From the NCBI GenBank assembly GCA_947311845.1, contig CAMZMU010000107.1:39788588-39852587 (forward strand): a stretch of DNA of 64,000 nucleotides, given 5' to 3'. This document shows, piece after piece, positions 8,954 through 20,640 of this stretch (position 1 is its first letter; the number at the start of each line of letters is the position of its first letter). A program made the translations under genes and the position numbers. The DNA comes from Poa pratensis. Taxonomy: Eukaryota; Streptophyta; Magnoliopsida; Poales; Poaceae. The notes below the pieces were generated by a model. The model ran no database searches and was not told where the DNA came from. It worked only from the letters and a program-made list of their open reading frames with translations.

Positions 8954-10711
8954 CTAGCAAAAGTGCCCGTACGTTGCCACGGGTATAAAAGGAAAACTGA
9001 GAAATAGTTTATCACTCAAAAACTTCACAAAACAAAATAATATTGGAAGTACTCGACCTGACCATTCTTAAAGAAACAATGAAATCTCAAATAGAAGTGG
9101 TTGAGCCTCTTCTATTGCAGGATCACACATGATTTACAATCGTTCTTGTCAAGTTCTAGGTTTAACATAGTCTTTAATTTAAATATTTTTTTCAATCATT
9201 TGAAAAAGCTAGCTGTTACAATTGACAACCCATAAATTACACTTGCATATTCACATAAAAATTGTAGGATGTGCTATACGCTTGGAACGTACATTTGACC
9301 TATCACCGAATTACTTAGATTGATTATTCTACAATCCCCATGTCAGTAGTCAGTAGTGCTACCCGAGACATTTAATGGAACATATGACATGCATGATACT
9401 GAAACATGAAGGGGAAAAACTGGAGGGAGATTAGGCGAGCGGGCTTCCTGTATTATTCTATAATATGTAACTGCTCCCAATCTCCAAACCAGATTAAGCC
9501 ATAAAAAAATAAAGAAGGTGGATGAGAAATACCGTGTGTTGCGCTACATGCTAGTCGCCACCACTTCTCTCGGTTACGCTGAGGGGACTCAGTGTGCGTT
9601 GTCCGGCATAATGAGGACGATCCGTTGTTGAGCAGGCTGAACAGTAACCTTGTGCTTGCTTCTTGACCTGCAGGCTGCAACGCGCCAACTCTGTTTGTGC
9701 CCACGAATCTTAGGAGGTGATCAGCCTTCGTGAGAACAGCAAAGCAGCCGCCACCATGGCCGCAATTTGCAGAGTCTAAATGAACTGCCGGCAACAAATG
9801 ATGAGAATAGTGGAAAAACAAAGCGTTGTCTCTACGGTCATGCACTACCTGCGGCGATGATTCCACTGAATCAGCAGATTAATCGATCTGCATCCCCAAG
9901 TCGGATGGCCGCGTGCCTTCTTTCGCCCTGGCGAGTGACCCTGGCGGCGACGGGTTGACGGCTGGCCCCGCGCGCGTCACGCTCTGCAAGCGGGACCTGC
10001 GCTTGGAGGCTATGGTGGTGCGGGATCCTGGCGACGACGCGGCGGCGGCGGCGCTCCGTGAGTCCGTGGCGTGGCACCAGTGCGGTAAGGCGGGACTGCA
10101 GGAGAAGCTCGGGGCGGAGCGCGGCGCCACCGCCGAGACCGCTAGCGAGGCCATGTCCATGATCCTCCGCTTGCATCGGGACATGTCCGAGGCCATGATG
10201 GAGGGCTGCCAGTTCCGCCGCTTCGCGCACTACGCCGCGGAGGTCGCCGAGTTCCAGGACGCCGTCACGCGGCGGGACGCGACAGTCCAGTCTCTCTCCG
10301 CACACGACGTAGCGGAGGTCGCCGCGTTCCATGACGCCATCGCGCGGCGGAATGCTACAGTCCAGTCCCTCTCCCCGCACGACGCCACGGAGGTCGCCGC
10401 GCTCCAGGACTCCGTTGATGTCTCCCGCGTCTCCATCGGGGCCACGCGGACGACTGCGTGGCTTGGGGAGACGGAGGCAGGCCGGTGGCAGGGCAGGCGA
10501 GGAGAACGATGGTGGCGGCGCGGGTGGTTAGTGATCGAAGAGACTTTGCAAGTGACCCATGGAGAGCACGTTCAGGAAAAAAAATCGTCTTTTCCACTTA
10601 CCGGTGGCAGTGGTGGATGATTTCTTTCAACTTTGAGGGTATTATGGGAAACAAAAATGACGTACCACAAGAAACCTTATTGCTCTTATTGCTTTTATTA
10701 TTAGGTATAGA
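8954..10711 (-). mobile_element. Complete non-autonomous Helitron with captured gene fragment
   Basis: Read on the minus strand it begins TCTATACCTAATAATAAAAG at 10711 and ends with a hairpin (CCCGT...ACGGG, 8983-8966) followed by CACTTTTGCTAG at 8954. The flanks are A (8953) and T (10712), so it sits between A and T of the host LTR as Helitrons do, without target duplication. The length is 1758 bp. It has no Rep/helicase coding. It carries a GC-rich fragment of a host gene at 9913-10620, in antisense to the Helitron. The rest (8990-9900) shows no recognisable gene. Confidence 0.88.
9913..10620 (+). pseudogene. Captured fragment of a GTD-binding (DUF593) protein gene
   Basis: The frame contains ALRESVAWHQCGKAGLQEKL, then TAETASEAMSMILRLHRDM and AMMEGCQFRRFAHYAAEVAE. 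This matches the coiled-coil GTD-binding domain (DUF593, the zein-binding or myosin-binding family), in which EAMAMILRLQ...MEARQYRRMAE is the hallmark. In such proteins the domain binds the myosin XI tail and lies after a membrane anchor; no membrane segment is present here. After residue 110 a 25-residue unit (AEVAEFQDAV..RDATVQSLS) repeats about two and a half times. The fragment has no proper start or end and lies inside a Helitron, so it is a captured piece, not a gene. GC content is far above its surroundings. Confidence 0.7.
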
Positions 10712-11793
10712 TTAGAATGTTATTTGCATTGTTATATATCATTGTTTTTACATGTTTAGATGATTTATGGGACGTTCATACAAAGTACCTTTTTTTGGTA
10801 TTTAATTTCTGGGAGGCAGAAAACCTCCTTTTTCTTATTTTTAATGTTTCGGGAGCTACAGGGGCCCAAATAATAAAAGGAAAATTACACAGCTGGTTTT
10901 TCGTCGGGAGAAAGGCAGTGGGAAGAAGATCAAAGAGAGGAGAGCCACGAGGCCCAAAATGAGTGGGCCCACGCGGCCAGATTCCTTGGCCGCGTGGGAC
11001 CCACCAAGTGGAGCCTCGGGCACCTCCTCGCCAGGGGCTTTTTAGCGACGCCTTCGTCTCACCCGAAAATTTACGCCCTAATTTTTACGAAACCATCCAT
11101 GGCCGCGGCGGCAGCGAAACTCCTGATTCCCTATGTGGGGAATCGGATCCTGCTGCTCCGGAGCTAAGGAGAAGGGGGAAATCACCGTCATCGTCATCAC
11201 CTCTCCTCCTTGGCGTAGGAGGAGGCCTCTACATCATCACCATCATCATCACTAGCACCATCACCGTGATCCACTCCGTGATCGACTCCGTTCCCCTCCT
11301 AGTTTGAGAGTTGCTATACCCTAGATACTTGTCTTGTGCTACTATTCATGTTTGTGATTGAGTACTTGTCATTATTTGGTGGTGAAGTTATATTTTCATA
11401 TTGTGTTGTACCACTTATGCCACTGAATATCATCATGTTTGCACGTTGTGAGTAGTTCCCATATGTTCCTGAGGGCATAGGATGAATTGGCAATGATGTG
11501 AGTTTATCTTTTATGTGAATCTATGATGGTGTTGTGCGAACGTCGACTGCACAACACTTCACCTATATGGGCTCATAGGAGAACACCGTAGTGTAATGAA
11601 TTGAGGGAGACTTGGGAGGACATGTAAACCTGAGACCGAATCATGAAGTTATGTTATGAGGGTATTAATATCGGGGACCTTTGAGTATAATGCTATGGTG
11701 GGACATTATGTCTTAATAATTCTTGTGCAGTCATTTAATTGGCCACATGATTCATCATAAGGGGTTGTAGTTTATTTATTTAGCTATACCTAA

Positions 11794-13273
11794 TGATAAC
11801 CCACAAGTATAGAGGATCGCAACAGTCTTCGAGGGAAGTAAAACTCAAATTTATTGATTCGACACAAGGGGAGACAAATAATACTTATAAGCCTTAACAG
11901 CAGAGTTGTCAATTCAGCTGCACCTGAAAAAACACTAGTAACAGGGGTGATGTGAAAGCAGCAGTAATATGAGAGCAATAGTAATAGTAACACAGCGGCA
12001 GTAGCAGTAACACAGAGGCAATGGCACCAGAAAATAGTTGATACTATTTCTAATGGCATATATGACCGAATGAGTATTTGATGATGACAGAAGGACCGGT
12101 GTTCCCAGCTATCTACACTAGTGGTAACTCTCCAATAACAAGTGTTGACAGAACATCTAGTCTATTAATCATACGTAGGCATGTTTTCCATATATAGTCA
12201 TACGTGCTCGCAATAAGAAACTTGTACAACATCTTTTGTCCTACCAGCCCGTTTGCAGCGGGGCCTCAAGGGAATCTACTGGTAATTAAGGTACTCATTT
12301 TAATAGAGCACCGGAGCAAAGCATTAACACTTAGTGAAAACATGTGATCCTCATATCTAAACCATCCCCTCCAGTTATCCTAGTTGCTGTCACTCGGGGC
12401 CTCGGGTTCCGGACATAGATATGTGCAAACAACTTGTAGATACAATCTAAGCAATAATTATAGAGCTTAAATCTAAGATCATGCCACTCATGCACTAGTG
12501 ACAAGCATTAAACACAACAAGATTGCAGCAACAATAACTTCACAAACTTATAGATAGACTGATCATAATGTAACAATTCATCGGATCCCAACAAACACAA
12601 CACCGATTACATCAGATGGATCTCAATCATGTAAGGCAGCTCATGAGATCATTGTATTGAAGTACATGAGAGAGAGTACCAACTAGCTACAGCTAGAACC
12701 CGTAGTCCATGGGGGAACTACTCACGGAGCATGATGGAGGTGGTGGCGTCGATGGAGAAGGCTCCGGGGGTCAATCCCCGTCCCGGCAGGTGCCGGAACA
12801 GGACCTTCTGACCCCCGAAACTAGGTTTCGATGGCGGCGGCACTCCGGGAGTTCTTCTGGAATATGATGTCTATTTTTAGGGTTTTCGCGTCGGGGGAAT
12901 AAATAGGCGAAAGGACGATGGTCGGTGGAGGCCGAGGGCTCCTCCCCACATGGCGGCGCGCCTATGGGCCCACCCGCGCCATGGGGTGGGGAGGGAGCCT
13001 CGGTGCCCCCCTTCGTCTCTCCTTCGGACTTCGTGTACGTGTCGGAAAAATAGGAGCGTGGCTTTTTGTTTCGTCCAATTCCGAGGATATTTCCAGAACA
13101 GCTTTTCTGAAACCAAAAACAGCAGAAAACAGGAACTGGCACTGTGGCATCTTGTTAATAGGTTAGTCCCAGAAAATGCATAAAAATGATATATAATGCA
13201 TATAAAACATGTGAATTGATATATAAAACAAGCATGAAACATCAGAAATTATAGATACGTTTGAGACGTATCA
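11794..13273 (-). repeat. 3' LTR of Athila-like element
   Basis: 1480 bp. It is nearly identical by eye to the LTR at 17647-19178 but lacks 52 bp present there after ACAAGTGTTG (near 12147). On the minus strand it starts TGATACGTCTCAAACG, preceded by a polypurine tract AAGCTTGGGGATGCT. Confidence 0.93.
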
Positions 13274-14099
13274 AGCATCCCCAAGCTTAGTTCCTACTCG
13301 TCCTCGAGTAGGTAAACGATAAAAACAAAATAATTTCTGAAGTGACATGCTACCAACATAATCTTGATCCAATAATGATGTAAGGCATGTGAGCTGAGAT
13401 CAAATCATTCAAAGCAAATGTCTATAATTGATATTAAATAAGAGATAATAAAGCAAGATAGTTAAACAAGCTAAAAGTTTTCATGAACTATTGCTTTAAA
13501 GACATGAAACCGTACAAGGTTCATTAAAGATGTTTTAAGTATCCAGTGTAGGAGTTCTATCCTTCAATTCCAAGCATCAAGCAAATTTTCATAACATAGA
13601 AGGATTCAGTCAAGTAAAAATAAACATGAACGTCATGAATCAACTGTTTCGAAGTCTACTCAACCGGTGAGCGTAAGCATTTGGTATTGGCACCAGGATG
13701 TTATGGCTAAGAGAACATTAATGGGGGTTTGGAAGGCCAATGGAAGAAAGTCTCACAAAGCTATAAGTGATCATTAGACAAGAGGAAGTCTTATAATCGA
13801 AGCTATGTAAGGAGTAGTGATTGCCATGCAACGGATGCACATAGAGCTATATGTGTATGAAAGCTCTCCAATGGAACTAGTGGGGGTGCATCCAACTTGG
13901 TTGCTCATGAAGACCTAGAGCACTTTTGAGGAAGCTCATCATTGGAATATACAACCCAAGTTCTATAGTGTAAATTCCCCACATAGTTATACTAGTAAAA
14001 CATGAAAACTCTCTCACATGGAGTATAGGTGCTAAACATGAGCACAAATGATGACTATGAATACTGCAGGTGCTGAAACATGAGCACAAGTGTGGATAA

Positions 14100-14180
14100 A
14101 GGATAGTAATGTTGCCCCCTTTTTCTTTATTCTTTTTTTTTCTTTTTTTCTTTTTTTTTTTTTCTGTTTCTCTTTTCGAT
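14100..14180. repeat. Poly-pyrimidine (T-rich) tract
   Basis: A run of T interrupted by single C bases within the internal region of the Athila-like element. Low complexity, with no coding potential. Confidence 0.85.
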
Positions 14181-15379
14181 GGCCTCCATGGCTCTTTTCA
14201 CTTTTAGGGGCAACATTCTAATATGACAACACACTTTTTGGTACAAATAACTCATAATGAACAAAACATGATGTATGAAACTGTATGCCTCTGCCAGTGT
14301 AGCAGGATGTGCAATGATCTAGCGTAACATGGGTAAACCACACATCAGCTGTATAGAATCATGCAAAGCAATATATAAATGATAAATGACAACAAGTCAT
14401 GTAATGTAAGATGGAAGTTGCATGGCAATATATCTCGGAACAGCTATGGAAATGCTGTGGTAGGTAGGTATGGTGGCTGTTTTGAGGAAGATGTATGGGC
14501 TTATGTGTAGGAGAACAAGAGAAAGTCCTCCCACGGGTTTGGATGTACTGGCGAAGTATGCACAACTCTCAATGTGAGCAGAAGGCAATGCACACACCGA
14601 AGAGGCTAGCAAATTTGGATGGTGGAAGTGCCAAAAACCGTAGCTTAACATTAGTCAAAAAGAACTCACAAGCTTATTGCAAACAACTAGCAGGTTCAAC
14701 ATTAAGAGCATGATTAAAATTCACTCCAAGAAGGGCCGTTCACGGCGGCACAAGTACCCCGCTAGATCCCTCGACCTTCAGCACAACTTAGTTATTACGA
14801 ATACTTTAGACATGGAAAGCTATCAAGTCCAACTACACCTTCAACAATTTTAGTAGAGTTTGTAGTACGGTACAAGCTTAAAGACAACAATCCACTAATG
14901 ATTTTAACTTAATTAACCAGCAAGCTTTACCATCTAAATACCTCAAAACGTTTGCAAAGAATCAGATTATCAAAGTTCAATGATCTACAAGATTATGCAA
15001 GTTTTTCATTATACCACTACCACATGCAACATTTTCTGAACCAACACATCAACCAAGCAACTCTCCAAACAAATATAAGTGAAGTAAGAGAGTACTTTCT
15101 ATAAATAGCTCTGAACAAGAGATACATGAAAACCAAGAGCTAGAAGCTAAACAGTGCGAAAACTGAATACTCAACAGATATAAGTGAAGAATAGGAGTAT
15201 TCAAATGAAAAAGCGGAGCGTGTCTCTCTCCCAAACAAGATAGATAGGATCCGACATTGATATGATCAGAAAATAAAAATAACAAACTAAAAATAAAAGC
15301 ACACAGACGCTCCAAGAACAGCACATATGATGTGAAAGAATTAAAATATAGTTTCACTAGAGATGACCTGATAAGTTGT

Positions 15380-15480
15380 TGATGAAGAAGGGGATGCCTT
15401 GGGCATCCCCAAGCTTAGACGCTTGAGTCTTCTTGAAATATGCTTGGGTGACCCACGGGGGCATCCCCAAGCTTAGGCTC
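15380..15480 (-). promoter_or_regulatory. Two internal polypurine-tract-like sites
   Basis: GGGCATCCCCAAGCTTAG occurs at about 15399-15417 and again at about 15460-15477. On the minus strand both read CTAAGCTTGGGGATGCC, the same core as the terminal polypurine tract next to the 3' LTR at 13274. They could be additional plus-strand primers, or copies of the tract without function. Confidence 0.5.
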
Positions 15481-16140
15481 TTCACTCTTCTTGATCACAT
15501 TATATCATCCTTCTCTCTTGACCCTTGAAAACTTCGCCACACCAAACTTCTCATAAACTTCATTAGAGGGGTTAGTACTCAAAAACATTAATCCACTTTG
15601 GTTCTGTTGTGACACATTGCAAAACTCAATAAAACATTAGCTACAGCCCTCCACGTCTAGAGCCTTACTTAAAGTCCACAAGAGACAATGCAAAAAACAG
15701 AGACATAATCTGTCAAAACAGAACAGCCAGTAAAGATGAATTTTTTCGAGGCACTTCCGTTGCTCAAATCGAAAAATCGAAACTAATGAAAGATGCGTAC
15801 ATATATGAGGATCACGCATGAATTTTTCAGAATTTTTCAATTTTTCTGGAGTTTACAGCTCAAAACGGTGGACAGCAAAAATCTGTCCCTGCGCAGAAAT
15901 CCAAATCTAGCATCATCTCATTAGAGACTCTTCTTGGCACAACAATTCGAAAAAGTAAAGATACAAAGGAGTTGTTACAGAAGTAAGCAAGCTCCTTGAC
16001 TCAAAAAGCAAAGAAAAATTTCAGAAATAAAACATGGGTTGTCTCCCAAGAGCGCTTTTCTTTAATGCCTTTTAGCTAGGCTTGATAGTTTTAATGATGC
16101 TCTCATGAAAATAGAAAATGAAGCAAAAGGAGCATCAAGA

Positions 16141-17384
16141 AGCAAATTCAAAACACATTTAAGTCTAACCCACTTCCTATGCATAGGAATCTTGTACACA
16201 AATAAATTCAAAAGAACAAAGTGACAAGCATAGGAAGATAAAACAAGAGTAACTTCAAAACTTTCAGCATATAGAGAGGTGTTTTAATACCATGAAAATT
16301 TCTACAACCATATTTTCCTCTCTCATAATAATTTTCAGTAGCATCATGAATAAACTCAACAATATAACTATCACATAAAGCATGCTTTTCATGATCTACA
16401 AACACATAATTTTTATCAAGCTCAAAAATAGTGGGATTAAAATTTCAAACCCACTTTTAACATTTTATAACAAGATGATTGATCATCTCAAAGAGGTATG
16501 GGACTCTAGATAAAGTCAAGACCTCTCCAATCCCATTTTCATTAGTAGTACAATTAATATTATCAAGTAACATAGGACCATCATCTAGAGCTTTATCATA
16601 AACATTTTCTAAGCAAAACTCTTTAGTACCATGCATTTCGATATCAGCCACAAATAAAGGATTATCATAAGATTTTTCGAAATAGCATGGATTATCATAA
16701 ATAACAGTAGCATAATATTTCACAAGTTTTACTCATAGGAATATTTCAAGAGAATCCACAGGAACATAACATTCATCCTCCTTTGGTAAGCATGGGGGCA
16801 ATCAAATAGTGTAAGAGATAAAGAGTTACTCTCATTAGAAGGTAGGCATGGGTAGCTAATCCATTCTTTCCTCCTTTTTTTTCATCTAATGAGCTTTCAG
16901 CTTCAGCAATTTCTTCTTCACAGGTTCCTGCAATTGTGAGTGCATTCTTGTGCATGAATGAGTCTCTCTTTATAATCAATGATATAAGAATTATTGCTGA
17001 AATTTTCTAGACAATAATCAAGGATAGAAGAGACATAATCTTTAAGGTCCTTACAAGCAATACAAGTTTCATAATTTTTAGCCATGAAGGATTCTATTTC
17101 AGAAGCTCCCATAAATAAAACAAATTGTTCTACTTCTTCAGCTCCAGATAAGCATAGTTATAACAATGATAGCTCATAATTATATCTTCTTTACTAAAGC
17201 CACATTGAAATTTAAGATGTTTAGTATCCTGTTCAGAGCAACAATTTATATCATGGCGTTTAAGCAAAATTTAGCAATTTGATTCAACTTTTTAACACGC
17301 CTCTCATGACTTTCCCTTTCTTGATTCTCTATACTTCATATATAATTCTTTAACTTCCATAGAGGTTGTAGCATGTTCTTCCAT
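16141..17384 (-). pseudogene. Degenerate Gag-like ORF of non-autonomous element
   Basis: The reading starts at a Met near 17384 (MEEHATTSMEVKELYMKY), about 230 bases after the primer site, and is soon broken. Further pieces follow in several frames: YDNPCYFEKSYDNP, then YDKALDDGPMLLDN near 16590, NYYERGKYG near 16325, and VYKIPMHRKWVRLKC near 16180. The same four blocks occur in the same order in the ORF of the element at 44030-51861. No zinc knuckle or capsid core is recognisable. The function of the shared region is unknown to me. Stops and frameshifts make it non-coding today. Confidence 0.7.
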
Positions 17385-17617
17385 AACAACAGTTTTTAGA
17401 TTTTCGGTTTTTCAAATTTTTATGGATTTTCGGGTATATAAGAAAAAAAAACAAGACAAAAATAAACTAGACAAAAGTAAACAAAAAAAAATAATAGACA
17501 GAAATAAACTAAGCACAAATAAACTAGACAAAAGTAAACTAGACAAGACAAAATAAAATAAAAACAGAGAGAGAGGTAGAGTGTACTCCCCAGGTGAACT
17601 TATGAGTAGAGCTATGC

Positions 17618-17635
17618 TCCCCGGCAACGGCGCCA
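17618..17635 (-). promoter_or_regulatory. Primer-binding site, tRNA-Asp type
   Basis: TGGCGCCGTTGCCGGGGA on the minus strand, complementary over 18 bases to the 3' end of plant tRNA-Asp, located 11 bases from the LTR at 17647. Confidence 0.88.
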
Positions 17636-17646
17636 GAAAATAGTCT

Positions 17647-19178
17647 TGATAACCCACAAGTATAGGGGATCGCAACAGTCTTCGAGGGAAGTAAAACCCA
17701 AATTTATTGATTCGACACAAGGGGAGACAAAGAATACTTATAAGCCTTAACAACGGAGTTGTCAATTCAGCTGCACCTGGAAAAGCACTAGTAACAGGGG
17801 TGATGTGAAAGCAGCAGTAATATGAGAGCAATAGTAATAGTAACACAGCAGCAGTAGCAGTAACACAGAGGCAATGGCACCAGAAAATAGTTGATACTAC
17901 TTCTAATGGCATATAGGACCGAATGAGTATTTGATGATGAAGATGGACCGGGGTTCCCAGCTATCTACACTAGTGGTAACTCTCCAATAACAAGTGTTGG
18001 GTGAACAAATTACAGTTGGGCAATTGATAGAATTGAAATAGCATTAAGACAGAACATCTAGTCTATTAATCATACGTAGGCATGTTTTCCATATATAGTC
18101 ATACGTGCTCGCAATGAGAAACTTGCACAACATCTTTTGTCCTACCAGCCCGTTTGCAGCGGGGCCTCAAGGGAATCTACTGGTAATTAAGGTACTCCTT
18201 TTAATAGAGCACCGGAGCAAAGCATTACACTTAGTGAAAACATGTGATCCTCATATCTAAACCATCCCCTCCAGTTATCCCAGTTGCTGTCACTCTGGGG
18301 CCTCGGGTTCCGGACATAGACATGTGCAAACAACTTGTAGATACAATCTAAGCAATAATTATAGAGCTTAAATCTAAGATCATGCCACTCGTGCACTAGT
18401 GACAAGCATTAAACACAACAAGATTGCAGCAACAATAACTTCACAAACTTATAGATAGACTGATCATAATGTAACAATTCATCGGATCCCAACAAACACA
18501 ACACCGATTACATCAGATGGATCTCAATCATGTAAGGCAGCTCATGAGATCATTGTATTGAAGTACATGAGAGAGAGAGTACCAACTAGCTACAGCTAGA
18601 ACCCGTAGTCCATGGGGGAACTACTCACGGAGCATGATGAGGCGGTGGCGTCGATGGAGAAGGCTCCGGGGGTCAATCCCCGTCCCGGCAGGTGCCAGAA
18701 CAGGACCTTCTGACCCCCGAAACTAGGTTTCGATGGCGGCGGCGCTCCGGGAGTTCTTCTGGAATATGATGTCTATTTTTAGGGTTTTCGCGTCGGGGTG
18801 AATAAATAGGCGAAAGGACGATGGTCGGTGGAGGCCCAAGGGCTCCTCCCCACATGGCGGCGCGCCTGTGGGCCCACCCGCGCCATGGGGTGGGGAGGGA
18901 GCCTCGGTGCCCCCCTTCGTCTCTCCTTCGGACTTTGTGTACGTGTCGGAAAAATAGGCGCGTGGCTTTTTGTTTCGTCCAATTCCGAGGATATTTCCAG
19001 AACAGTTTTTCTGAAACCAAAAACAACAAAAAACAGGAACTGGCACTGTGGCATCTTGTTAATAGGTTAGTCCCAGAAAATGCATAAAAATGATATTAAG
19101 TGGATATAAAACATGTGATATTGATATATAAAACAAGCATGAAACATCAGAAATTATAGATACGTTTGAGACGTATCA
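17647..19178 (-). repeat. 5' LTR of Athila-like element
   Basis: 1532 bp, containing 52 bp that are absent from the 3' LTR. Its GC-rich segment (18610-18960) gives small open frames on both strands that are repeated in the other LTR; I do not regard them as genes. Confidence 0.93.
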
Positions 19179-19550
19179 CCTAATAATGGCTCCGTCCAAA
19201 GAAGATTAAAACTTGACAAGATATTCAACGTGTTGTTTAATAAATCTCTATGCCTAGCAATATCCATGCCGCACTCGGTAACGTTTTCCACATATAAGTT
19301 ACACATCACTTGAGCTTGTCCTCTTACAACATAAGAGGATTGGTCTTTCTCTATTTGAGAGCTTTCAATTGCTACTATTTATTTTCAGCATTGCAACTAT
19401 ACAACCAAAAAAACCAAAAACACTTGCATCTTTTATTGTTTTATTTATCAATCTTGCTAACCAATACCTTCAGCTCCTCGTGGGTTCGACAACCTTTTCT
19501 AATCGAAAGGTACTACAATTGATCTCCTGTACTTGGGAGTCATCAGGGTG

Positions 19551-20635
19551 CTGAGGCGGTCGGCGTCGGCAAGCAAGCAGAAGATCTTGATCTTTGACGG
19601 CAGGTGGGAGCCCCAGCTGATGATGGCAGACCGGTCGAGGGTGCCAACCTGCGAGGTGGCAGCATACGCCAGGGAAGAGGTGAATGGAGCGTGTGCCCTC
19701 CAAGCCATGCGCGGCTGGTCCTCAGCATCATCGAGGACGGTGCTCGCGGTGATGACCAGAATGGTAGGGAGCTCAGATTCAGCAACGGCTGAGAGGCGGG
19801 GGCGGAAAGCGAGCTGTCCCGAGTAGGCATCGGCAACAGAGATGTGGGGGCGAAGGCAGTGAGAGAAGATGGCAGGGTACTTAGTGGAGAGTTGCACCCC
19901 GTCAAGCCACCGGTCGAGCCAAAAGGAGGTGTGAACCCTATCGTGGATGGTGCGTAAATAGTGAGAGAGCGATAGGTGTCTAGGCCTAGGTGGAGAATTT
20001 GTTCAAGGTAGGATGGGGAGTTAGAGACAACTCCGAGATCGATGTTGTATGAATGCATGAACCACTCCTTCCATGGAAGTTTTCCCGCTGGTGTAGTTTA
20101 TGCACGTAGTTCAGGAGGAGGACCAAGTTTTGCCTATGAAGATTCCGCATCCTGAATCCGCCAACCTGCTTAGACAAACAAACCTTTTCCCAAGCCATTA
20201 GACAACGAACCCCAGAGCAAGAGTCTTTGCCCGTCCAAAAGAAGGAATGGCACCTCTTATCAATCGCCTCAATCACACCACGAGGTAAAAGAAAAGAACA
20301 CATAAAATAAGTTGCAAGATTATTTAAAACAACATTACACAAAACCAGACGCCTCCAGATGAGAGGAGCATCTGACTCCACCCGGACAACCTCCTGTCGA
20401 AGGAAGAAATGCGAGAGGCATAAGCCGACGCCGGGAGTTTGGTGGGCGAGAGGGGAAGCCCAAGATAAGGTTTGGGAAAGCTGGAGATGGGGCAGGCCAG
20501 AATGTTTGCAATAGACTAGGTGACGCTAAGACTAAGGTGCATGGGGATGAAACAAGATTTGTGAAAGTTGATGGCTAGGCCTGTGGCAGTAGCAAAGTTG
20601 TCAAGAATTTTCTTCAGGACGAGGGCAGACCGAGT
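19551..20635 (-). pseudogene. LINE middle piece, end of reverse transcriptase
   Basis: Starting at 20635 the minus-strand frame reads RSALVLKKILDNFATATGLA, then FFWTGKDSCSGVRCLMAWEK and SKQVGGFRMRNLHRQN. These are the conserved segments after the RT active site in plant L1 ORF2. Later segments (FPAIFSHCLRPH type, YAATSQVGTLD, HLPSKIKIF) lead into the zinc-finger piece at 8382-8901. Frameshifts near 20050 and 19900 break the frame. Confidence 0.88.
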
Positions 20636-20640
20636 GTCCC

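Larger units (their letters stand above)
11794..19178 (-). mobile_element. Complete non-autonomous Athila-like LTR retrotransposon
   Basis: LTRs at 11794-13273 and 17647-19178 begin TGATAACCC and end GACGTATCA on the plus strand. The 5-bp duplication CCTAA flanks the element (11789-11793 and 19179-19183). The primer-binding site at 17618-17635 beside the right LTR shows that the element runs on the minus strand. The internal 4.4 kb has no protease, RT or integrase; only broken remnants of a Gag-like protein lie between 17384 and 16141. From 13274 to 16140 there is AT-rich noncoding sequence. It must have been moved by enzymes from another element. Confidence 0.93.
8907..19545 (+). mobile_element. 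Solo LTR (Athila-like), interrupted by two insertions
   Basis: The LTR starts TGATACGTGCATTTTATATC at 8907 and ends GGGAGTCATCA at 19545, flanked by the 5-bp duplication GGGTG (8902-8906 and 19546-19550). Its sequence survives as 8907-8953, 10712-11793 and 19184-19545, about 1.49 kb in total. The gaps are a Helitron (8954-10711) and an Athila-like element (11794-19178 plus one duplication copy). No internal region or second LTR belongs to it, so it is a solo LTR left by recombination. Its GGCAGAAAACC block near 10820 resembles the corresponding part of the LTRs at 44030 and 50485. Confidence 0.9.

Noticed and set aside
9871..10380. Minus-strand open frame opposite the GTD-binding fragment
   Set aside because: A shadow of the GC-rich plus-strand coding fragment, which carries the recognisable domain.
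12877..13242. Open frames repeated at 12771-13242 and 18673-19087
   Set aside because: They lie inside the two LTRs of one element and are repeated only because the LTRs are.
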